Source: Massilia sp.
GTDB lineage: Bacteria > Pseudomonadota > Gammaproteobacteria > Burkholderiales > Burkholderiaceae_D
Direction of reading: 5' to 3'
Assembly: GCA_028291845.1 (NCBI GenBank)
Contig: JAQGNM010000009.1
Location: 1 to 9,907, forward strand
DNA length: 9,907 nt
The translations under genes and the position numbers were made by a program. The notes below the pieces were generated by a model that had not been told where the DNA came from, ran no database searches, and was given only the letters and a program-made list of their open reading frames with translations. Shown here in pieces: positions 1 through 5,575 of the stretch (positions are counted from its first letter, which is position 1; each line of letters starts with the position of its first letter).

Positions 1-404
1 GGTTCAGTCATGGCGAAACAGGAGCGCCCTTCGGCGCTTGCCAGAGGCTTGAGGAATTTTTCTTTCTGATGCGCGTTGGCGACGACCTCCAACAGGTGCA
101 TATTGCCTTCATCGGGCGCGGCGCAGTGCATCGCGATGGGACCCAACGTGGAATATCCGGCGGCTTCCAGTACCACGGCGCGCTGCACGTGACTCAAGCC
201 CATCCCGCCCATTTCCCTGGACACCTGCGGGGCAAGCAGTCCCTCTTTTCTGGCGAGCGCATTCAATTCCCGGCGCAAATCGTCGCTCGGACCGTGGCTG
301 GTCAGGCGCGGGTCGTTCTCAAAACCGATTACTGATTTTTCGACGAACGCCCGCACCCGGTCGCGCAATTTGGCGTCTTCATCATCGAAACGAAACGAAA
401 TCAT
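1..404 (-). CDS. Acyl-CoA dehydrogenase, ACAD10/11 type (N-terminal part, runs off window)
   Basis: This flavoprotein would act on an acyl-CoA thioester in the cytoplasm. The frame opens with ATG at 402-404, with AGGAG five bases upstream (409-413), and 134 residues are visible before the window ends. It begins MISFRFDDEDAKLRDRVRAF, the usual N-terminal helical domain of the family. The segment CAAPDEGNMHLLE followed by SCFAMTEP (the last Pro is cut) is the pattern I associate with the ACAD10/11 subfamily, where CxAPDxGNME precedes the FAMTEP flavin-domain strand. In animals this subfamily is fused to an APH-type kinase domain and acts on phosphorylated 4-hydroxyacyl-CoAs. Here the kinase is the adjacent upstream gene, 19 bp away, so both are probably co-transcribed. 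The subfamily is inferred from remembered motifs; the catalytic base lies outside the window. Confidence 0.9.
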   Translation of the reverse strand, partial: MISFRFDDEDAKLRDRVRAFVEKSVIGFENDPRLTSHGPSDDLRRELNALARKEGLLAPQVSREMGGMGLSHVQRAVVLEAAGYSTLGPIAMHCAAPDEGNMHLLEVVANAHQKEKFLKPLASAEGRSCFAMTE

Positions 405-423
405 AAGCTCTCCTGTTGTACTT

Positions 424-1536
424 CTAATTCGCGTTTCCCAGGGCAATCTCTTCGGTAAAATCAAGGAGGCCATGGGCAAGGGTGCCGAACGTCCGGTATC
501 TGTCGGTCGATGGAACGCCGCGCAAGAATTGCGCGTGCAGCTGCATGAAAATGACGGTCAGCTTCAACATCGTGAGGACGCGGTAAAAGCGCAACGCGCT
601 GATGTCGGCGCCGGTTTTAAGTGCGTAAAGCTCGGCAACCTCGCGCCGGGTATGAAAACCTTGTTGCGCGGTTGGCATCTGGCCAAGCTGATGCATCGCT
701 GGCGGGTCCCCGGCTTCGGTCCAATAGCTGAGAAGCGTCGCCAGATCCACCAGCGGATCGCCGCGCGTGCCCATATCCCAGTCGATCACGGCACGGGGTT
801 GTAACGTAAGCGGGTCCAGAATCACGTTGTCCAGTTTGAAGTCGCTGTGCAGCAGACGAGCGGGCTGTTGCTCGGGAAGATTCTTCCTCAGCCAGCCGGC
901 CAGACGGGTCAACCCTTCAGGCGCTGCGGTCCCTGCGGCCAAGGCAGCTCGGCGTTCCCAACCGTCGATCATGCGTGAGAGCATGCCTGCTGGCCGGCCC
1001 AAGCCGCCCAGGCCAACCGCATCGGTATCGACTGAATGCAATTGCGCCAGGACGGATACCAATGTATTCCCGAGGGCATATCTTTGCTCCTGAGTCAGCA
1101 CTGGCGATGCCGGCAGTATGCCGCCGATTACCAGGCCAGGGCGGTATTCCATGATCAGGAATGGCGCCCCAAGAATCGCTTTGTCGGCGCTGAAGTGGAT
1201 TGCCTGCGGGGCGAGCGGAAACGCTTTCCAGAGATTCTGCAGAATCGTGAACTCGCGCTGCATATCGTTGGCGCCTGGCGGCAATTCGCCAGCAGGCGGT
1301 CTGCGCAGAACCCACTGCTTGCCATCGATCGCGATGAGGTAGTTCAGGTTGCCAAACCCCGCGCTGAATTGCCTTGGCCGAATCGCCAAGTCCATCTCGA
1401 GACCGTGTTCTTGCAAATGGGCCCGCAGCGCCGGCCAGTCCTGCAAATTTTCATCGCGCTCGCGGCGAAACATGGCGGAACCAGGAGCGGACGCCGCCGG
1501 TGCTTTGGCAGCGTCTTCAGAAGTGTTACTTGTCAT
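424..1536 (-). CDS. APH-fold phosphotransferase, ACAD10/11- or LvaA-like hydroxyacyl-CoA kinase candidate
   Basis: A 370-residue cytoplasmic kinase of the aminoglycoside phosphotransferase/choline kinase fold. Visible motifs are a glycine-rich nucleotide loop (FSAGFGNLNYLI, about 58-69), VLRRPP (76-81) as in ACAD10/11-type kinases, a hinge-like LIMEY (127-131), the catalytic loop LLHSDFKLDN with D232 and N237 (228-237), and the metal-binding DWDMGTRGDP (252-261). Members beside acyl-CoA dehydrogenases phosphorylate the hydroxyl of 4-hydroxyacyl-CoA so that phosphate can later leave. Antibiotic resistance is unlikely in this context. The gene lies 18 bp after the binding-protein gene and 19 bp before the acyl-CoA dehydrogenase. 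The first 21 residues are low-complexity, and the Shine-Dalgarno before the ATG at 1536 is weak, so M22 (1473) is an alternative start or translation is coupled. Family is firm; substrate is inferred. Confidence 0.93.
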   Translation of the reverse strand: MTSNTSEDAAKAPAASAPGSAMFRRERDENLQDWPALRAHLQEHGLEMDLAIRPRQFSAGFGNLNYLIAIDGKQWVLRRPPAGELPPGANDMQREFTILQNLWKAFPLAPQAIHFSADKAILGAPFLIMEYRPGLVIGGILPASPVLTQEQRYALGNTLVSVLAQLHSVDTDAVGLGGLGRPAGMLSRMIDGWERRAALAAGTAAPEGLTRLAGWLRKNLPEQQPARLLHSDFKLDNVILDPLTLQPRAVIDWDMGTRGDPLVDLATLLSYWTEAGDPPAMHQLGQMPTAQQGFHTRREVAELYALKTGADISALRFYRVLTMLKLTVIFMQLHAQFLRGVPSTDRYRTFGTLAHGLLDFTEEIALGNAN

Positions 1537-1554
1537 GGGAATGTGCCGCCGGGA

Positions 1555-2775
1555 CTATTTCTTCACCAGCGAGCACGCGCTCTTAGCTAATGGTAAAAAG
1601 GCCTGATCGCCCGGGATGACCTGGCGGATCCAATAGTAGTCCCATGGATACTTCGATTCGGCCGGCTTCTTTACCTGCGCAAGGTACATGTCGTGGACCA
1701 TCCGGCCATCCTCGCGTAATTTGCCGTTGCGCGCGAAGAAATCCTTGACCGGCATTTCCTTCATTTTTTTCGCCACAAGCACCGGATCATCGGTGCCGCT
1801 TTCCTTCACCGCTTTTAAGTAATGCAAAACCGCGGAATACACGCCGGCCTGGGCCATTGTCGGCATTTTCTTTTGTTTTGCGAAGAAGCGCTTGGAGAAC
1901 GCCCGGGTTTCGTCATCCAGGTCCCAATAGAAGCCGGTCGTCAGATACATTCCCTGGCTCCTGGCCAGGCCAAGTGAATGCACATCACTGATGAACAGCA
2001 GTGTCGCCGCCAGCGTTTGTTTTTGAGTGATGCCGAATTCCGCTGCCTGTTTGATGGAATTGATCGTATCGGTGCCGGCATTCGCCAAGCCGATCACCTT
2101 TGCGCCGCTGCCGCTGGCAGTGACCAGGAACGACGAAAAATCGGAGGCTGGGAAAGGATGGCGCGATGTGCCGATCACTTTGCCGCCCTCCGCCCGCACC
2201 ACGTCGGCTGCGTCTTTTTCCAATGCATGGCCACCAGCGTAGTCAGCGGTCAAAAAGTACCAGCTGTCGCCGCCCTGCTTCACCACGGCGCGCGCAGTAC
2301 CGGTGGCCAGCGCATAGGTATCGTATGCCCAGTGGAAGACTGTCGGGCTGCAGTCTTCATTGGTCAGGCGGGTGGTTGCGGCTCCGACCATGGCCGCGAG
2401 TTTCGATTTTGACTGCGCGATTTTGGCGACCGCCAGTGCCACCGATGACGCCGGCATGTCGACGATATAGTCGACGCCCTCGACGTCGTACCACTTTCTA
2501 GCCGCGTTCGATGCCACGTCCGCCTTGTTCATCGTGTCGGCAGAGGTCAGCTCGATGGGACTGCCGAGTACTTTGCCGCCAAAATCGTCGATCGCCATGC
2601 GGGCGGCAAGCACCGATCCGGACCCTGTCAGATCCGAGAAACCACCGGACAGGTCCGTCAGAACACCAATCTTTACAGCGTTATTGGACAGCTTCGCCTG
2701 GGCGAAGCCCACTGCCGGGACGCAGATTGCGACGGCAGTGAGGATGGTACTGAGAGCTCGTTTGCTGGACCGCAT
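1555..2775 (-). CDS. ABC transporter substrate-binding protein, branched-chain amino acid (Peripla_BP_6) family
   Basis: A 406-residue periplasmic ligand-binding protein. I start it at the ATG at 2775, not at 2823, because GGAGA sits about six bases upstream and MRSSKRALSTILTAVAICVP is a clean signal peptide, with likely cleavage after FAQA (about residue 27). The mature protein begins with the family hallmark VKIGVLTDLSG, followed by AARMAIDDFGG, a two-lobed type I fold, and a C-terminal DYYWIRQVIPGDQAF segment. Relatives bind branched-chain or aromatic amino acids, amides or aromatic acids. No permease or ATPase gene is present here, so it must use subunits encoded elsewhere or just outside. 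It is the first gene of the leftward operon with the kinase and acyl-CoA dehydrogenase, and it has a strong promoter and repressor site directly upstream, which implies it delivers the pathway's substrate. Confidence 0.93.
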   Translation of the reverse strand: MRSSKRALSTILTAVAICVPAVGFAQAKLSNNAVKIGVLTDLSGGFSDLTGSGSVLAARMAIDDFGGKVLGSPIELTSADTMNKADVASNAARKWYDVEGVDYIVDMPASSVALAVAKIAQSKSKLAAMVGAATTRLTNEDCSPTVFHWAYDTYALATGTARAVVKQGGDSWYFLTADYAGGHALEKDAADVVRAEGGKVIGTSRHPFPASDFSSFLVTASGSGAKVIGLANAGTDTINSIKQAAEFGITQKQTLAATLLFISDVHSLGLARSQGMYLTTGFYWDLDDETRAFSKRFFAKQKKMPTMAQAGVYSAVLHYLKAVKESGTDDPVLVAKKMKEMPVKDFFARNGKLREDGRMVHDMYLAQVKKPAESKYPWDYYWIRQVIPGDQAFLPLAKSACSLVKK

Positions 2776-2807
2776 GGTTGTCTCCGTTGTTTTAAGTGAA
2801 TCATCAC

Positions 2808-2820
2808 ATTGTCCGACAAT
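2808..2820. promoter_or_regulatory. Operator O1 for the GntR/FCD repressor
   Basis: ATTGTCCGACAAT is a perfect 13-base palindrome around a central base. It fits the TNGTNNNACNA pattern of FadR-type GntR operators. It overlaps the last two bases of the leftward -10 box and covers the probable transcription start of the binding-protein operon, so bound repressor would block initiation. The same palindrome with a different central base, together with the flanking CATACT, recurs at 2910. Assignment to the nearby repressor is inferred. Confidence 0.8.
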
Positions 2821-2846
2821 CATACTGACCTAATGCTTCGTGTCAA
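2819..2846 (-). promoter_or_regulatory. Sigma-70 promoter of the binding protein-kinase-acyl-CoA dehydrogenase operon
   Basis: On the minus strand, a perfect TTGACA (2841-2846) is separated by 16 bases from TATGAT (2819-2824), which matches the -10 consensus at five of six positions. Transcription would start near 2812, within the operator, leaving an untranslated leader of roughly 35-40 bases before the ATG at 2775. Promoter activity is not shown, but box quality and placement are good. Confidence 0.75.
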
Positions 2847-2881
2847 GCGAGATGATGTTGCCAAGCCCTGCGGCAAACGCG

Positions 2882-2909
2882 TTGACATTTTGCCGCCCGC
2901 TGATATGAT
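2882..2909 (+). promoter_or_regulatory. Sigma-70 promoter of the iron-containing alcohol dehydrogenase gene
   Basis: TTGACA (2882-2887), 16 bases, then TATGAT (2904-2909). Boxes and spacing are identical to those of the divergent leftward promoter, whose -35 box lies 35 bp away. The start point would fall near 2916, inside operator O2, giving a leader of about 73 bases before the ATG at 2990. Confidence 0.75.
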
Positions 2910-2922
2910 ATTGTCAGACAAT
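2910..2922. promoter_or_regulatory. Operator O2 for the GntR/FCD repressor
   Basis: ATTGTCAGACAAT is a perfect palindrome that begins at the base after the rightward -10 box. It is followed by CATACT and then ACC one base on, just as O1 is, so both sites lie within a near-identical stretch of about 22 bases repeated in direct orientation. The centres of O1 and O2 are 102 bp apart, which would also permit looping. Confidence 0.8.
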
Positions 2923-2989
2923 CATACTAACCGCGCCTCGCGGGCGGCCGACAGGCACGACAGGTTTCCCAAAAAAACACAGGAAATTT

Positions 2990-4180
2990 ATGACCCCGCG
3001 TTTCGATTATTCCGCTGTACAGAACGGTGTTATTGCGATCCAGCCCCAGGAACGTATAGTCTTTGGCCACCCTGCCGGCGAAGCGGCTGTCGCGGAAGCC
3101 GAACGATACGGCGCCAGGCGGGTGTTCGTGGTCTCCTGCCGTTCGCTCGCGCGCCTGACCGGTGGACCCTTGCAGCGGGTGGTGGACGCGTTAGGGCAAC
3201 GCTGCGCAGGGGTGTATTCCCGGATCAGCGCGCACACACCGCGTGAAGATGTTGTCGCCGCAGCCGCGGCGGCCAGGTCGGCCAATGCGGATCTTCTGGT
3301 GGCGGTGGGTGGCGGCTCCACCGTGGATGCAACAAAGGCGATGCTGTTGTGCCTGTGGATGGGCGTCGATACCCCGCAAGGGCTCGATAACTTCCACCTG
3401 AACTCGGGCACGCCTGAAGAGGTCGTTCTGCCTGCAAACCCGATCCGGATGGTGGCGGTATCGACCACCCTGTCGGCCTCGGAATTCACCTCGCTGGCCG
3501 GGGTGACCGATACCCGGATCAGCCAGAAGCAATTGTTCAGGCATCCATTGATGGTGCCGCGTTCAGCTATCCTGGATCCCGCGGCCACATTCGATACGCC
3601 GGCGTGGCTCATTTCAAGTTCGGGAATGCGCGCCGTCGATCACGCGGTTGAATCGTATTGTTCGCTGCTGGCGAATCCGGCGACCGAAGGCTTGTCGCTG
3701 CAAGGACTCAAACTGCTGGCGCAGTCGCTACCGCTGATCAAGGCACAGCCCGAAAATATGAAGGCCAGGTTGGACGCCCAGTTCGGCATGTGGCAAGCAA
3801 TTGCAGGGTCTGCCGATGGCGCCAGCACCGGTGCCAGCCACGGCATCGGCTACGCGCTCGGCGCCACTTTCGATGTACCACATGGCCACACCTCCTGCGT
3901 TTTGTTGCCTTCGGTAATGCGATGGAACGCCGTCGTGAATGCCGAGCGCCAGCGCGCACTCTCCATCGCCATGGGCGCACCGGGAACGCCGGCTGCCGAC
4001 CTGATAAGCGATCTGGTGAAACGCCTGGAGCAGCCGCAGACCCTGCGAGATGTCAACGTCGGCCGCGACAGTCTGGATTTGATAGCAACACGGGCGTTGA
4101 GCTATCCGGTGTTGAAGCTTAATCCGCGCTCTGTGAGCAGCGCTGCCGACGTCCGCGAAATCCTCGATATGGCGTGGTGA
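2990..4180 (+). CDS. Iron-containing alcohol dehydrogenase family protein, maleylacetate reductase-like
   Basis: A 396-residue cytoplasmic NAD(P)-dependent oxidoreductase of the group III alcohol dehydrogenase fold, of normal family length. The ATG at 2990 has AGGAA a few bases upstream. The N-terminal dinucleotide-binding half carries GGGSTVD (107-113) and STTLSASE (158-165). The C-terminal helical half carries GMRAVDHAVE (212-221) and HGIGYALGATFDVPHGH (284-300). Aligned by spacing to FucO-type enzymes, the metal histidines are H218, H284 and H298, but the metal Asp position is Arg (R214) and the second His of the HxxxH pair is Tyr (Y288). Maleylacetate reductases also deviate from the classical site, so reduction of a keto or enone acid is as likely as alcohol oxidation. 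Transcribed alone from an operator-controlled promoter divergent to the kinase operon. The exact substrate is unknown. Confidence 0.92.
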   Translation: MTPRFDYSAVQNGVIAIQPQERIVFGHPAGEAAVAEAERYGARRVFVVSCRSLARLTGGPLQRVVDALGQRCAGVYSRISAHTPREDVVAAAAAARSANADLLVAVGGGSTVDATKAMLLCLWMGVDTPQGLDNFHLNSGTPEEVVLPANPIRMVAVSTTLSASEFTSLAGVTDTRISQKQLFRHPLMVPRSAILDPAATFDTPAWLISSSGMRAVDHAVESYCSLLANPATEGLSLQGLKLLAQSLPLIKAQPENMKARLDAQFGMWQAIAGSADGASTGASHGIGYALGATFDVPHGHTSCVLLPSVMRWNAVVNAERQRALSIAMGAPGTPAADLISDLVKRLEQPQTLRDVNVGRDSLDLIATRALSYPVLKLNPRSVSSAADVREILDMAW

Positions 4181-4240
4181 CGGCCGCAGTCGATCGGCCC
4201 GGTTGATGCACCGAAGCCGGCACATCGCAAAAGAGAAGTC

Positions 4241-5017
4241 TTACTCGCCCGTTCCTGCGCCCGGCGCCTTCATGGGTGTTCCCGGATTGATGGAAGCGTC
4301 AAGATCGAGGCCAGCGGCTTCATAGCCCCTGCGGAAGTCCTTGATGTGCTTCTCCATCCACTGCATCGCGTCCTCGCTTGACCGGCTTTTCAGGGCATCT
4401 AATATTTCCCTGTGCGCCGTTAACAGCCGCGCCCCAGCCTTGTCCACGCGAGAGAGGACGACGTCAAACGTCGGATAGAAGAGCCGGCTCATCGGTTCCC
4501 TGCTCAGCAGCAGTACCCGATTGTGCACCCCCTTTGCGATCAAGTTATGGAACTCCAGATCCAGCTCCAGCAGAGATCTCCCCTCTGCCACTGCATTTTC
4601 AGTAGCCAGGACGTTTCGTTCCAGCGCTTCCAGATCCTCTTGCTGGAGGTGGGACGCGGCCAGATGCGCGGTCTTCGGTTCCAGCAGCATCGCCGTTTCC
4701 CACAGTTCCCTGAAGGTGACATCATGCAACACCATTGCCCGCTCGAGCTGATCGCCGACTTCCTCATGGGTGGGACGACTTATCGACATGCGCTTTCCGC
4801 CACTCCGCCTGACCAGTCCGGTCTCCTCGAGCAGGCGGATGCCCTCCCGGACGGTCGAGCGGTTGACGCCGAACTGTTCGCAGAGGGCAGCCTCCGTAGG
4901 GAGCGTATCGCCATGCTTGAGCGAGCCTGTCATTACGAGCGTCGTGATCTGTAATGCGAGACGTTTGTAAGCGGGTGCATTATCGAGCTTGGTGAACGGT
5001 GTGGCAGCCTGTTTCAT
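4241..5017 (-). CDS. GntR family transcriptional regulator, FadR subfamily with FCD domain
   Basis: A 258-residue DNA-binding repressor. I prefer the ATG at 5017, which has AAGGA four bases upstream, over the in-frame GTG at 5053, which would add an unstructured tail. Residues 16-80 form the winged helix-turn-helix (GDTLPTEAALCEQFGVNRST, then VREGIRLLEETGLV). The C-terminal all-helical FCD domain has a complete metal and ligand site by pattern: D153 and H157 (DLEFH), H202 (TAHREI) and H224 (MEKHI). Such domains usually bind a metal plus a small carboxylate. The palindrome ATTGTCNGACAAT in both divergent promoters and, imperfectly, upstream of this gene fits FCD-type operators, so it probably represses the whole cluster and itself until inducer binds. 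Convergent with the dehydrogenase gene, 60 bp between them; no clear terminator is seen there. Confidence 0.95.
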   Translation of the reverse strand: MKQAATPFTKLDNAPAYKRLALQITTLVMTGSLKHGDTLPTEAALCEQFGVNRSTVREGIRLLEETGLVRRSGGKRMSISRPTHEEVGDQLERAMVLHDVTFRELWETAMLLEPKTAHLAASHLQQEDLEALERNVLATENAVAEGRSLLELDLEFHNLIAKGVHNRVLLLSREPMSRLFYPTFDVVLSRVDKAGARLLTAHREILDALKSRSSEDAMQWMEKHIKDFRRGYEAAGLDLDASINPGTPMKAPGAGTGE

Positions 5018-5083
5018 CGAATCCTTTTCGTTGCCGTGACCCGACGTCTTCACGGATCTTACGCCGCCATTCCAGTCGCCTTG

Positions 5084-5112
5084 ATCACATCACAACGTCG
5101 TTTTGTTGACAA
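5084..5112 (-). promoter_or_regulatory. Possible promoter of the GntR gene
   Basis: On the minus strand TTGTCA (5107-5112), 17 bases, then TGTGAT (5084-5089), a moderate match to sigma-70 boxes. It lies about 70 bp upstream of the ATG at 5017 and directly downstream of the operator-like site at 5117. The -10 match is only four of six, so this is tentative. Confidence 0.4.
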
Positions 5113-5116
5113 CCAG

Positions 5117-5129
5117 ATTGTCTGACACC
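5117..5129. promoter_or_regulatory. Imperfect operator O3 upstream of the GntR gene
   Basis: ATTGTCTGACACC matches the ATTGTCNGACAAT operator at all but its last two defined positions, leaving one intact half-site and one partial one. A further TTGTTGACAA inverted pair lies just to the left at 5103-5112. Location about 100 bp upstream of the repressor ATG suggests weaker autoregulation. Confidence 0.55.
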
Positions 5130-5291
5130 GACGCCGCATACGCAATAGCGGCCAGCTTTTTCGCTGAGACAGGAGAGACGGCCGGGTCCTGCCGGTGCCG
5201 GATCGGGGCGGTCGATCGGCGGGTCGCCGGGTCGACGAATTGCACTCCACGGGCCGCCGGACATTGACTGGGCGCCGGTCCGGAGTTTTGC
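5130..5291. other. Unassigned intergenic DNA
   Basis: Between the operator-like site and the receptor remnant I see no gene, RNA or repeat. Open frames here have no ribosome binding site and no recognisable motif. Together with the flanking elements this belongs to a 558-bp stretch without an intact gene (5018-5575). Confidence 0.5.
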
Positions 5292-5438
5292 TTGATTGTA
5301 AAGACCTTTGGCTATCGCACCCTTGCCGACTTCCCGCGCAGCGTGCGCGGTGTCTATGTGACCAATGACCGCAATTACAGTTATGTGGGCACGCGCGGCC
5401 CGGGTCGGACCGGTGATTATAACTCGCCCGTTCCGTAA
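5292..5438 (+). pseudogene. Remnant of a TonB-dependent receptor plug domain
   Basis: Frame starting at 5298 reads VKTFGYRTLADFPRSVRGVY and continues VTNDRNYSYVGTRGPGRTGD then YNSPVP and TAA (5436-5438). This is very close to the plug of outer-membrane receptors, which typically reads GYRTLADxLRSVRGxYVTND, RNYSYxGVRGFGRPGDYN, then RVLLLxDG. About 45 codons are preserved. A TGA lies upstream in frame (5265-5267), there is no start codon or ribosome binding site, and the reading degrades after GDYNS, with Pro where Arg and Leu belong and a stop where the next strand should be. Signal peptide, the rest of the plug and the whole barrel are missing. It cannot make a receptor and is best read as a decayed scar of a gene once transcribed rightward. 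Confidence 0.75.
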
Positions 5439-5575
5439 CTGCCTGCCGCCAGGCCCCCTCAATTCGACGTCCGGCCGATGTTGTTTGTGGTAAATTGTTA
5501 CTTACTCCACCGGCGCCTGGTCGCGCTTGTGCAAAAACCCCGCATTTGATACACGCTCCACGTAGCAGACACACG
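5439..5575. other. Leader region of the diguanylate cyclase gene
   Basis: This stretch contains an AT-richer patch around 5480-5504 and another around 5533-5553. Neither gives a convincing pair of -35 and -10 boxes, and no Shine-Dalgarno sequence precedes the ATG at 5576. No RNA gene or riboswitch is recognisable. Confidence 0.4.

Noticed and set aside
424..1536. Aminoglycoside resistance gene
   Set aside because: The fold matches, but the VLRRPP motif and the neighbouring acyl-CoA dehydrogenase and binding protein point to a catabolic kinase, not to drug resistance.
2776..2823. Longer N-terminus for the binding protein, starting at 2823
   Set aside because: It would put 16 residues before the signal peptide and place the start inside the operator and promoter. 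The ATG at 2775 has a proper ribosome binding site.
4182..4199. Short GGCCG/CGGCC inverted repeat between the convergent dehydrogenase and GntR genes
   Set aside because: Only five base pairs and no following U-run on either strand, so it is not a credible terminator.
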